A DNA stretch of 55,735 bases from Clostridia bacterium (GCA_017503865.1 JAFVSI010000040.1:1-55735); one strand, 5' to 3'; shown: positions 38,450 through 45,292, counted from the first letter of the stretch. Notes: generated from the letters alone by a model not told the origin. Made by a program: numbers and translations.

Positions 38450-39244
38450 TCAAATCGCTCCTTCTCTAAATCTTTGTAATTCCTCATAAAACCTTTCGGT
38501 GTCATTCTTCGGTTCTTCACTATGATATTTTCCCTCGATAATTTTTGCCGTGTTGTCGGGTTTTATAATAAAATCAAAGTCCGCTTTCCAACCTCTGTCA
38601 TTTTTGCCAATAAGGAACGGGGTGTTGTTCGCCCTTTCACAAGCGTTTTCAAATTCCTCAAGCGTCATTTGTTTCAAGAATGCCGAAATCGCCTTTTTTC
38701 GCTTATCAGTAAGTTTATAAACAGACGGAAGGTTAAAGCATAGTGTATTATATGTATCTATAAAACTTTCATAAGGGGTTTGAGAATAAGAATTAGGTGT
38801 AATATTAGTAATAGTATTAGTATTAGTACCCTCTTGAGAGGGTCTTAAGACGGTCTTACCTAATTTTTCGTTAATCTTGAAAATTAAAAGTTTAACGATA
38901 TAATTTGAATTAACCTCAACCAACTTCTTCTCGATTGTTTTTAAGAAGTCCTCGCTTTTAGTCCAATTATACTTGCTCCAATTAAGAATAAGTATCTCGC
39001 TTGTTTCTCTGTCAACGTATATTCTATTATATACTTTTTCAAATCTATATAGCAAGTTAATAATAGTGTCCTTGTGTAATCCTATATCTCTTGCCATAAG
39101 CGCAGGGCTATATTTTAATACTCCGCATATATTGTTATGAGGGTTTGTGAGAAGATAAAGCCAAAAATACTTATCCTCTGCGGTAAAATCTGCAATTATA
39201 TCATCATCGTTCCATAATCCCGTATCAATCATTCGTTTTGGCAT
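38450..39244 (-). CDS. DnaD-like replisome organizer (264 aa)
   Basis: Residues 1-110 form the winged-helix initiator domain (MPKRMIDTGLWNDDDI...DKYFWLYLLTNPHNNICGVLKYSPALMARDIGL). Residues about 170-240 carry the C-terminal domain (KRKKAISAFLKQMTLEEFENACERANNTPFLIGKNDRGWKADFDFIIKPDNTAKIIEGKY), which is characteristic of phage replication initiators of Firmicutes. It should bind the origin and recruit the loader. The start overlaps the HNH gene by 16 bases. Confidence 0.85.
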   Translation of the reverse strand: MPKRMIDTGLWNDDDIIADFTAEDKYFWLYLLTNPHNNICGVLKYSPALMARDIGLHKDTIINLLYRFEKVYNRIYVDRETSEILILNWSKYNWTKSEDFLKTIEKKLVEVNSNYIVKLLIFKINEKLGKTVLRPSQEGTNTNTITNITPNSYSQTPYESFIDTYNTLCFNLPSVYKLTDKRKKAISAFLKQMTLEEFENACERANNTPFLIGKNDRGWKADFDFIIKPDNTAKIIEGKYHSEEPKNDTERFYEELQRFREGAI

Positions 39245-39789
39245 TTTGTTTCTCCTTTATGTAATTTTCTATGACAACTTTCGCACAAACAAACCCCATT
39301 ACTTAAATCAAATCTTTTTTCCACGTTATCCTTCCACCTTATAATGTGGTGTGCGTGCATTATATTTTCTTTATTTCCACATATTTGACACTTAAAATTG
39401 TCACGCTCTAAAACTGACAATCTCCAAGTTCTATATTCTTTACTTGTTCTTCCTTCTTCTTGACATAAAACATAAATATTATTTTTGTCAATTCCAAAAC
39501 TGCTTATTACGAACATATTTTTGTGCTTTTTAATCATCAAATTATTTAAGTAAAAATCCAAACAATATGTTATTTCGATTTCTTCTCTTTGCAGTTTTCG
39601 GGATATATAAGAAATGTTTGATTTTATTGTTCCTATTTCTTTGCCTTTTAATGAAAGTTCTAAAATTTCAAACCAAACCGAAACAAGCATATCTCTTGAA
39701 CTTTTGCCATCAAATTTCGCTCTTTTAATTTTTTTGAATGGAAAAGTATCAAATATTCCCGTTTTCGTTTTCAAATAATATGTCTGCAT
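39229..39789 (-). CDS. HNH endonuclease fused to a replisome-organizer-like N-terminal domain (186 aa)
   Basis: Residues about 1-110 resemble the replisome-organizer winged domain (LELSLKGKEIGTIKSNISYISRKLQREEIEITYCLDFYLNNLMIKKHKN). Residues 115-180 are an HNH module (RLSVLERDNFKCQICGNKENIMHAHHIIRWKDNVEKRFDLSNGVCLCESCHRKLHKG) with the CxxC and H-H motifs. Together it looks like a homing enzyme that uses an initiator-type domain for DNA recognition. AAAGGAG precedes the ATG, and the structured leader RNA B stands just upstream. Confidence 0.87.
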   Translation of the reverse strand: MQTYYLKTKTGIFDTFPFKKIKRAKFDGKSSRDMLVSVWFEILELSLKGKEIGTIKSNISYISRKLQREEIEITYCLDFYLNNLMIKKHKNMFVISSFGIDKNNIYVLCQEEGRTSKEYRTWRLSVLERDNFKCQICGNKENIMHAHHIIRWKDNVEKRFDLSNGVCLCESCHRKLHKGETKCQNE

Positions 39790-39810
39790 ATTTTCTCCTT
39801 TGAAATAGAA

Positions 39811-40006
39811 AGGCGCATTGTACGGAGTGTGACGGCACCCAATACAATACGCCTATGGTTGATGGATATTCAATTATCATTGAAACGACACCGTCATATC
39901 GCATCAACCACTCTATGTGATGTAGTTACCGCCTTTGTATTATATCATACAAGGCTTCGCAACACCTTTGGTTAACCACACGGCAGGGACAAATCCCGCA
40001 CCGTGT
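39811..40006 (-). ncRNA. Pseudoknotted leader RNA upstream of HNH gene, copy B with extra 5' hairpins
   Basis: The core (39811-39909) has the same fold as copy A. CATCAACC's partner GGUUGAUG, a 1-base bulge and GAUAU pair with AUAUC and CAUCAACC. Inside is UGACGG, then a 4-bp hairpin with loop UGAUAA. A 19-position hairpin (39854-39836 with 39829-39811; 18 pairs, one mismatch, three G-U) follows with loop CCGUCA, complementary to UGACGG. Bases 39931-40006 add two further hairpins (GCCTTGTAT/ATACAAAGGC-type, and ACACGG/CCGTGT enclosing GGGA/TCCC). A 5-bp pairing of CATCA (39922-39918) with TGATG (39906-39902) would exclude the core stem. Confidence 0.85.
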
Positions 40007-40012
40007 ATACCT

Positions 40013-40041
40013 ATTGTACCACATAAATTCCGATTTGTCAA
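40013..40041 (-). promoter_or_regulatory. Promoter for leader RNA B, TTGACA-17-TACAAT
   Basis: Minus-strand TTGACA (40041-40036) and TACAAT (40018-40013), spacer ending TATGTGG, followed by AGGTATA. Leads into the structured leader, the HNH gene and then the replication genes to its left. Confidence 0.85.
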
Positions 40042-40058
40042 TAGGTTTTCAAAAAAAA

Positions 40059-40187
40059 TTATGCTTTTTCTTTTCGCACAAGTTTTCCGTGTTCTTTTTC
40101 AAGCAGAAAAAGTTTCGCCGTGGTCATCACCGCCGTTTTGTGGCGATACCCGTCTTGGAAAAGATAATAGAAGCAGGGTTTAGCCAT
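40059..40187 (-). CDS. Small basic protein (42 aa)
   Basis: Frame from ATG 40187: MAKPCFYYLFQDGYRHKTAVMTTAKLFLLEKEHGKLVRKEKA. It begins in the stop codon overlap (TAATG) of the upstream HTH gene, behind GGGGGAGAAG. Function unknown. Confidence 0.62.
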   Translation of the reverse strand: MAKPCFYYLFQDGYRHKTAVMTTAKLFLLEKEHGKLVRKEKA

Positions 40188-40411
40188 TACTTCTCCCCCT
40201 TGTAAACATACTCGGCGTATCTCGACTTGCGACCATACTCGTTTTCCACCGCACTTTCCTTCATCACGGTTTCAATTTCGTGCTTGGTGCGGAGGCGAAG
40301 GATAATGTCGCTTAATCTCGTTGCTCGGTAAAGGTGGATAGCCTCCATCGAGGTTATGTGCCCGTGGTTTTTGAGGTGCATAAGCACCGCATTGGTCTGT
40401 GTCCTCATCAT
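40187..40411 (-). CDS. Winged-helix-type DNA-binding protein (74 aa)
   Basis: MMRTQTNAVLMHLKNHGHITSMEAIHLYRATRLSDIILRLRTKHEIETVMKESAVENEYGRKSRYAEYVYKGEK is a common Firmicute phage helix-turn-helix protein ('vl..L...g.it...A......t.Ls..I..Lr..g..I....'). It could be a transcription regulator in the early region. AAAGGAG precedes the start. Confidence 0.8.
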   Translation of the reverse strand: MMRTQTNAVLMHLKNHGHITSMEAIHLYRATRLSDIILRLRTKHEIETVMKESAVENEYGRKSRYAEYVYKGEK

Positions 40412-40528
40412 AATTGCTCTCCTTTTGCTCTGTGGCTTAAAATTACGCCCTCTGTGGCGGTTTTAGGGTGATGGGTATACAACTATACCCCTTTGCCGTC
40501 AAAGTGTCTTAAATCACATTTAAATGCG

Positions 40529-41131
40529 TCAAATCGAGTGTTGCATAAACTCGTAGTATTCGGAAACCAAATGCCAAGCGTCTATGTATTTATCGTATCG
40601 ACTTGTTTCGCCTACCGAGAGTTGATTGTTCCCACTCAAAACAACCGAAGGTATCACAAGTGTTTTTATGATTTGCAAATCGTTATTGAGACAATAACAT
40701 ACGAATATATCGCAGGTTTGGTGGGTTTTTTCGAGATTAAATGAGTGAAATTCACTTCCCGCAGGTGTGCGGTAGATTTTAGCAACTTTTACATCTACCT
40801 TGACACACTTTCCGACGAGAATATCGTAAGGATGACGAGGTTTAGTTTTTTCACAACAGTAACCAAGTTTATCTTCAATTTCGTTTCCGCATATAATCTC
40901 GTAATATTCACCAAGTTGGCTCTCGCAGTTTTTTATCGGCAATCCTAATAATTCGGAAAACTTTTTTGTTCCTCCGTGTTTGGAAATTGCATTTGAAAGT
41001 CGATAGTCTCCGTAAACCTCATACATTTCGGTGTGAGTGGGCATAGTTTTTAGTTTGAGTGCTTCTATCACCTCGTTTATACACTCGATAATTTTACTGT
41101 CATTCCATAGGAAGCGTTTGTTTTGTTTCAT
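40529..41131 (-). CDS. Free-standing homing-endonuclease-like protein, PD-(D/E)xK type (200 aa)
   Basis: Residues about 8-68 form a DNA-binding-type domain (MPTHTEMYEVYGDYRLSNAISKHGGTKKFSELLGL) typical of phage homing enzymes. Residues about 95-165 carry YDILVGKCVKVDVKVAK (Asp103, Asp113-x-Lys115) and TCDIFVCYCLN, fitting a PD-(D/E)xK nuclease core. The ATG at 41131 has AAAAAAGGAG before it and lies at the inner end of an inverted repeat that starts in the promoter. The gene sits alone between an SSB-like and an HTH gene with its own promoter, like a late arrival. Confidence 0.75.
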   Translation of the reverse strand: MKQNKRFLWNDSKIIECINEVIEALKLKTMPTHTEMYEVYGDYRLSNAISKHGGTKKFSELLGLPIKNCESQLGEYYEIICGNEIEDKLGYCCEKTKPRHPYDILVGKCVKVDVKVAKIYRTPAGSEFHSFNLEKTHQTCDIFVCYCLNNDLQIIKTLVIPSVVLSGNNQLSVGETSRYDKYIDAWHLVSEYYEFMQHSI

Positions 41132-41158
41132 AATAAAACTCCTTTTTTGTTTTATTAT
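41130..41158 (-). promoter_or_regulatory. Inverted repeat from -10 to start codon (operator or RNA hairpin)
   Basis: ATAATAAAAC (41130-41139) and GTTTTATTAT (41149-41158) are exact inverted copies with a 9-base centre that contains the GGAG ribosome site. One arm covers most of the -10 hexamer, the other covers the start codon. It mirrors the layout at 30148-30177. Confidence 0.7.
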
Positions 41159-41182
41159 ACCACAAATCAAAACGCTTGTCAA
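41154..41182 (-). promoter_or_regulatory. Promoter, TTGACA-17-TATAAT
   Basis: Minus-strand TTGACA (41182-41177) and TATAAT (41159-41154), spacer ending TTTGTGG. It serves the homing-endonuclease-like gene. Confidence 0.87.
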
Positions 41183-41192
41183 GACCTATGTT

Positions 41193-41564
41193 CTAAAAAG
41201 GTAAGTCCGCATCGTCGGAAATGTCCGTGAAATTCATCGGGGGCGGTGCGTTGAATGTAGGTGCGGAGTTGTCGCCCTGCAATTCGTATGCGAACACCGT
41301 GTAGCGTGGCGTAGTGTTCCACTTTTGGTCGCCGTTCTTATCGACATACCCGTTCGACACATCACAGTTGGTTATCTTTATTTTCTGCCCCGTCATCGGT
41401 TTGCAGAGGTGGGCGTTTCCGACAAAGACAGTCCACCCTGCGAAAGTACAAGCGTACTTGCCCGTGACCTTATCTTTCTTGGATATCGTCAGTTTACAGT
41501 TAGTCGTAGAGCCCTTGTTGTCCACCTCTTTGATGGTCGCATAGGCGTTCGTGCAAAATCCCAT
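41193..41564 (-). CDS. SSB-like single-strand DNA-binding protein (123 aa)
   Basis: The body has OB-fold-style strands (GFCTNAYATIKEVDNKGSTTNCKLTISKKDKVTGKYACTFAGWTVFVG) and the C-terminus ends TDISDDADLPF, the acidic tail with terminal Phe that SSB proteins use to dock partners. It stands with the RecE/RecT/ERCC4 set, where phage SSBs are usual. The core strands differ from cellular SSB. Confidence 0.8.
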   Translation of the reverse strand: MGFCTNAYATIKEVDNKGSTTNCKLTISKKDKVTGKYACTFAGWTVFVGNAHLCKPMTGQKIKITNCDVSNGYVDKNGDQKWNTTPRYTVFAYELQGDNSAPTFNAPPPMNFTDISDDADLPF

Positions 41565-41568
41565 TTGT

Positions 41569-41910
41569 TTATATTGCCTCCTTTTTGTTCTTTTGAAACA
41601 CGCATCTGTTCAATTTTTTGTCGAGTTTGTACTGAGCCTCGGCGGTTTCGATAATTGCGAAATCCGAGTTGTTTTCCACACAATGGTGGATTTTCACGGT
41701 AGTGTACGGGAATTTTTCTACGAGCGAGAGGACGAGTTTGCCGTCGTGAATGTATCTCGCATAACAGGTTGTGTGGGTAAATCCCTCGTTTTTGTATACA
41801 AACTCGATATCGTACTTGCCGTGTTTTGCTAAAAAGTCCACCATCTCCTCAAGGTTGGTTATTCTTTTGTCGGTTTCCGCTTTGTATTTTTCAAATGTCT
41901 TTTTTAGCAT
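41569..41910 (-). CDS. Hypothetical protein in recombination cluster (113 aa)
   Basis: N-terminal coiled coil (MLKKTFEKYKAETDKRITNLEEMVDFLAKHGKYD) then a beta-type part IEFVYKNEGFTHTTCYARYIHDGKLVLSLVEKF. The ATG at 41910 is preceded by GTGAGG. Located between the ERCC4-like nuclease and SSB-like genes. Function unknown. Confidence 0.68.
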   Translation of the reverse strand: MLKKTFEKYKAETDKRITNLEEMVDFLAKHGKYDIEFVYKNEGFTHTTCYARYIHDGKLVLSLVEKFPYTTVKIHHCVENNSDFAIIETAEAQYKLDKKLNRCVFQKNKKEAI

Positions 41911-42379
41911 TGTTATTATCCTCACTTGTTAGTATCGAGATTATTGTATTTGCTGTTTGATTTTTTGGACAAAACACAAATGTCACACCATATGATTTCC
42001 TTAGACGATCTATCATATCCAATAGCATCCTACCATTAACCTTTGTGTGCTTGGAACTCCAGCTTACTATATCCTTTAAAGTTCTAATGTCTTGCTCAAT
42101 AAGAACATATAGGTGTATCTTTTCATCAAAGCATTTTCTATATTTTTTGTTGAAAGCAAGTTTATCTCTATAAAGGTCGCTTGCAAGTTCCGATAAGTCT
42201 TGTTTTGTGTCCACACTTTTGTTGCCTATAGGTTTGTACTGCCCATCCTCGTATTTGCCAAGCATATAGTCACCAACTTCAAGCTTCTGCCTATGAAGGA
42301 CAATGCTATTTTCCTTGCAATAATCTTCTATACCACTATGAAACCCGTGTTTTTCTCTAAAATCTTGAATAATAATCAT
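41891..42379 (-). CDS. ERCC4-type nuclease (162 aa)
   Basis: The core is IIIQDFREKHG (Asp6, Glu9), KLEVGDYMLG (GDY 36-38) and SVDTKQDLSELASDLYRD (Asp57-x-Lys59 in place of the usual ERK), followed by LAFNKKYRKCFDEKIHLYVLIE: the order of the ERCC4 nuclease fold. No HhH domain follows, as in compact phage versions. It likely processes branched DNA during phage recombination. Confidence 0.82.
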   Translation of the reverse strand: MIIIQDFREKHGFHSGIEDYCKENSIVLHRQKLEVGDYMLGKYEDGQYKPIGNKSVDTKQDLSELASDLYRDKLAFNKKYRKCFDEKIHLYVLIEQDIRTLKDIVSWSSKHTKVNGRMLLDMIDRLRKSYGVTFVFCPKNQTANTIISILTSEDNNNAKKDI

Positions 42380-43044
42380 TAGTTATTTTCTTTATCAAGC
42401 AATTCCGACAGATTAGGTTTAGGGGTGTCCGGTATAATATCTTCGTTTTCCTCTGCTGTCAAAAATCCCATTGCAAGTCCTGCGCACTCAGTCCTCATAA
42501 AGAATGCTGCACATCTATATTTAAGCATAAGTTCCGTTATATTTCTCCATTTTGGGTTTTGAGCATACCAACCCTCTGCTTTTGCCATTCCTATCGTAAC
42601 TTCTACACCTTTTATGATGTTTCCGTTTTTATCTTCTGCTTCAAGGTAATATCCCCAAGAGTCAGTTCCTTTTTCGCCTACCATAACATATCGGGTGTTC
42701 TTAAATCTTCCGCAACCGTCAATCATAGATTTACAAGCAGAACCCGTCCAAGAAAATCTGCCTCTTACAACTTGGCTATTCTGCATAACCGCCATAGGTG
42801 AAATTCCCATTCGGTTGGCAATATCAATAGCAATAAGACAATTAGCAACTTTGCCTTGATAGTTCTGCGGAACAAGGTCGCTCTGACCCAAAAATCCTGC
42901 CAACTTATAGGCAAGGTTAAACATCTTGGTATTATTCCACATACTCGCAACCTGCGGAGTAATTTTAGGCTCTACAACCTGCATTTGAACTTCGGTATTT
43001 TCGGTTTCCTCTACTGTGTTCTGTGCTACTACTTCTGCGTTCAT
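42379..43044 (-). CDS. recT: RecT-family single-strand annealing protein (221 aa)
   Basis: The centre has MFNLAYKLAGFLGQSDLVPQNYQGKVANCLIAIDIANRMGISPMAVMQNSQVVRGRFSWTGSACKSMIDGCGRFKNT and MAKAEGWYAQNPKWRNITELMLKYRCAAFFMRTECAGLAMGF, matching RecT/Erf-like annealing proteins ('mgi.p.avm....v..gk'). The RecE-like gene sits upstream, the standard pairing. Start chosen at 43044, behind GAAAGG. Confidence 0.87.
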   Translation of the reverse strand: MNAEVVAQNTVEETENTEVQMQVVEPKITPQVASMWNNTKMFNLAYKLAGFLGQSDLVPQNYQGKVANCLIAIDIANRMGISPMAVMQNSQVVRGRFSWTGSACKSMIDGCGRFKNTRYVMVGEKGTDSWGYYLEAEDKNGNIIKGVEVTIGMAKAEGWYAQNPKWRNITELMLKYRCAAFFMRTECAGLAMGFLTAEENEDIIPDTPKPNLSELLDKENN

Positions 43045-43058
43045 TTTGTTTTTTCCTT

Positions 43059-43892
43059 TCAATCATTGTTTTTTAATAGATAACTCGGTAAAGTAAGATT
43101 GTTTATTACATCGTAAGCACCATTTAACCCATACCAATTCGATGTATCAAGGCACTCTTTATAAGTTCCAATGTACTCACGGAAATCGGCTTCGCCTTTT
43201 TGCAATACATACTTATCCGCTTGCATTACATTTACAAGATAAGGTGGTTTCTTTTCAACGGCTATAAATACAAAGTCAACATTTTCTATCGGAACACCCA
43301 TAACCTTGCTAACACCATTACAATACATATACGATTGTAAATCATAGTGATACTTTACTACATCATTAGCGAAGAGTGCAGGAATAGCAGATTTAGTCGA
43401 TTTAAGGTCTATAACCGCAATTCTATCACCGACTTTTCGCCACACATCAGGTCTAACTTTGCAACGAACACCTGTCATATCGTCAACAAAGTACATTGAC
43501 TGTTCGATATTTCCGTTAATGAGTTTTCTTGCATAAGGATTTCGCAATATGCTTTCTCTCATTCCTTGTATCATATCGTACTGTTCTTCGTTGATGACCG
43601 ATATTCCCGATTGTAGAAGTTCACAGAAATGATTATAAGCAAGTTTGCCTTGTTTTGTTCTTCTGTCAAACTTTGGCGATACGATAAATTCCTTGTCAAA
43701 GGTTTCGGGTTCAAGCACTATTTTGTGAAATGCACTACCTTCAATCATATCGTCAGTTGGCTTTTGCGGATTATCTTCGTGCCATTTGAAATATGACGGA
43801 CAAATGGACATTCTCGCAAGTCTTGATTTTGAGATTGCTTCTGTATATCCGTGATATTCTACGTTTGTTTCAATAATTATTCCGTTTTTCAC
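43059..43892 (-). CDS. RecE-like PD-(D/E)xK exonuclease (277 aa)
   Basis: GSAFHKIVLEPETFD (52-66), RPDVWRKVGDRIAVIDLKSTKSAIP (148-171; Asp149, Asp162-x-Lys164), and YDLQSYMYCNGV fit the PDDEXK-like exonuclease VIII C-terminal domain. It would chew 5' ends to give strands for RecT. The GTG at 43892 is used as start because AAAGGAG precedes it; no in-frame ATG with a good site exists nearby. Confidence 0.87.
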   Translation of the reverse strand: MKNGIIIETNVEYHGYTEAISKSRLARMSICPSYFKWHEDNPQKPTDDMIEGSAFHKIVLEPETFDKEFIVSPKFDRRTKQGKLAYNHFCELLQSGISVINEEQYDMIQGMRESILRNPYARKLINGNIEQSMYFVDDMTGVRCKVRPDVWRKVGDRIAVIDLKSTKSAIPALFANDVVKYHYDLQSYMYCNGVSKVMGVPIENVDFVFIAVEKKPPYLVNVMQADKYVLQKGEADFREYIGTYKECLDTSNWYGLNGAYDVINNLTLPSYLLKNND

Positions 43893-43897
43893 GGTGT

Positions 43898-44158
43898 CTA
43901 CTCCTTTATGGGTTGAAGTTTTAAACCAAAAATCTTTGCGATTTTTTGAGCATCTTCGCCGTCGATTATACAAGTGACAAGGTGATTTTCGGGTTTTAGA
44001 TATTCATTGAGGATTTCGTAAGCCTCGGCATATCCATCAAAAAAACTCATAGTTTCCTCGTGATGTTCTGCCAAATCGTCATAGAGGGCTTTTGCTTCCG
44101 CTAATTCAAGTTCGAGTTCGGCAATTCGCTCCACAAGGTATTCATTCGTGGTTGGCAT
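43898..44158 (-). CDS. Small helical protein (86 aa)
   Basis: MPTTNEYLVERIAELELELAEAKALYDDLAEHHEETMSFFDGYAEAYEILNEYL is a coiled coil start, then HLVTCIIDGEDAQKIAKIFG. It starts at 44158, behind GAAAGGGG, and ends 5 bases before the RecE-like gene's start. Function unknown; probably expressed with recombination genes. Confidence 0.7.
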   Translation of the reverse strand: MPTTNEYLVERIAELELELAEAKALYDDLAEHHEETMSFFDGYAEAYEILNEYLKPENHLVTCIIDGEDAQKIAKIFGLKLQPIKE

Positions 44159-44489
44159 TCGTTTTCCCCTTTCGGTATTTTTTAAAGTAGTCTTGATAGA
44201 GAACCTTCTTGCCAAGCGACTTGGCGTATTCAAGTTCTAATTTTGCGGTTTTGCTCTGCTTCCATCCGTCTACCATAAAGATGGCAGCGCAGATATTGAT
44301 AAACTGAAATGCAATTGCTCGGTATTGGTAGGAAGAAAGGGCGGGAAGCACCTCTCTCATTCTTGTTAGGTTTACCACTCTGTCGCCGTCAAAAAGGCGG
44401 TAGGATTTGATAAACTCCTCGGCATCGGCATAAGTGTCGAACGCCTCATCAGTTGTGTCTATTTTTCCGCTTAAATAAATTACTTGCAT
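44142..44489 (-). CDS. DUF4406-like nucleotide-handling protein (115 aa)
   Basis: MQVIYLSGKIDTTDEAFDTYADAEEFIKSY...VVNLTRMREVLPALSSYQYRAIAFQFINICAAIFMVDGWKQSKTAKLELEYAKSLGKKVLY fits the DUF4406 domain, related to nucleoside 2-deoxyribosyltransferases. Such phage proteins may act on nucleosides, though many lack the catalytic residues. Overlaps the gene after it by 17 bases. Confidence 0.78.
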   Translation of the reverse strand: MQVIYLSGKIDTTDEAFDTYADAEEFIKSYRLFDGDRVVNLTRMREVLPALSSYQYRAIAFQFINICAAIFMVDGWKQSKTAKLELEYAKSLGKKVLYQDYFKKYRKGKTNANHE

Positions 44490-44857
44490 TTTTCGTCAAG
44501 ATAAGTGCTAAAGTACGCTATGTCATACAGACAATAGGTTTTAGCGTTCTCCTCTCCGTCTTGATGGGTGCGGGCGTAATTAAGAAGTATCTTTTCAATT
44601 TCGTCCTCGGTGTACATATGTGTTATAAGACTATTGACCTTGATAGTTTCTTTGTGAGTGTTGCCTATTTCAACCGCCGCTTCAAATGTGGCGTGTTTGT
44701 CAAGACATTCGGGGCAATAGCCGAAACCGTCATAATAGTAGTAGTGTGAACCACAAATCTTACACTCCGAAGCGTCATCTACTACGCCACCGCAGTCACA
44801 CTCATAATCTTCGGGTAAGGTTTCGTGAAGTTTCTTGCAATCTGCACAAATATACAT
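44480..44857 (-). CDS. Zinc-ribbon protein with long C-terminus (125 aa)
   Basis: N-terminal CADCKKLHETLPEDYECDCGGVVDDASECKICGSHYYYYDGFGYCPECL has four CxC/CxxC pairs, likely two zinc ribbons. The C-terminal part TIKVNSLITHMYTEDEIEKILLNYARTHQDGEENAKTYC is helical. Directly follows the HTH gene with no gap. Function unknown. Confidence 0.75.
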   Translation of the reverse strand: MYICADCKKLHETLPEDYECDCGGVVDDASECKICGSHYYYYDGFGYCPECLDKHATFEAAVEIGNTHKETIKVNSLITHMYTEDEIEKILLNYARTHQDGEENAKTYCLYDIAYFSTYLDEKCK

Positions 44858-45049
44858 TTATTTGTCCTCCGTTTTGTACTTTGGCGGTCTGCCTTTTTTC
44901 CCTTTGCGTTCCTCGACTTCTTCCACCGTAGGAAGTCTGCCGAGTTTGTGAGCGATGATATAAATCCACGCCTCACTTCGTCCCGTCTTTTCAGCGAGTT
45001 CTTTTACAGTCACCCTTTGCCCCTCCTTTACTTGGTAATTCTGCCACAT
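44858..45049 (-). CDS. HTH protein with AT-hook-like tail (63 aa)
   Basis: From the ATG at 45049 it encodes MWQNYQVKEGQRVTVKELAEKTGRSEAWIYIIAHKLGRLPTVEEVEERKGKKGRPPKYK: a helix-turn-helix followed by a GRPPK minor-groove hook. A TTG six codons upstream (45067) is an alternative start; neither has a good ribosome site, so it may be coupled to the gene that overlaps it upstream. Likely a transcription or DNA-structure protein. Confidence 0.75.
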   Translation of the reverse strand: MWQNYQVKEGQRVTVKELAEKTGRSEAWIYIIAHKLGRLPTVEEVEERKGKKGRPPKYKTEDK

Positions 45050-45194
45050 AGTATTGGTTGCTATCAATTATAGCAATTGTCAACCGCCCGAAAAACAGAT
45101 TAACGTCTCCCGTCTTTCCGATGGTCTTATGAGATGCGGAAATCACACCCACACGCTCATTTGTGGACTTCCTGAAAATGCCGTATGTTCCCAT
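44991..45194 (-). CDS. First early protein behind 45.2-kb promoter (67 aa)
   Basis: MGTYGIFRKSTNERVGVISASHKTIGKTGDVNLFFGRLTIAIIDSNQYYVAELPSKGGAKGDCKRTR, basic and beta-rich. ATG 45194 is behind GAAAGGAGAGAG, just after the promoter. It overlaps the HTH gene that follows. Function unknown. Confidence 0.72.
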   Translation of the reverse strand: MGTYGIFRKSTNERVGVISASHKTIGKTGDVNLFFGRLTIAIIDSNQYYVAELPSKGGAKGDCKRTR

Positions 45195-45226
45195 TTTTCT
45201 CTCTCCTTTCGTCTTTGGGTAAACCC

Positions 45227-45255
45227 ATTATACCACACATTTTTCCGTTTGTCAA
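45227..45255 (-). promoter_or_regulatory. Early-operon promoter, TTGACA-17-TATAAT
   Basis: Minus-strand TTGACA (45255-45250) and TATAAT (45232-45227), spacer ending ATGTGTGG; immediately downstream lies TGGGTTTACCCA, a partial inverted repeat over the start. It is the first promoter of the early/recombination operon and lies just after a terminator of the preceding late operon. Confidence 0.88.
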
Positions 45256-45292
45256 TAGTTTTTCGAGATTTTTTTGAGATTTTTTCAAGCAC

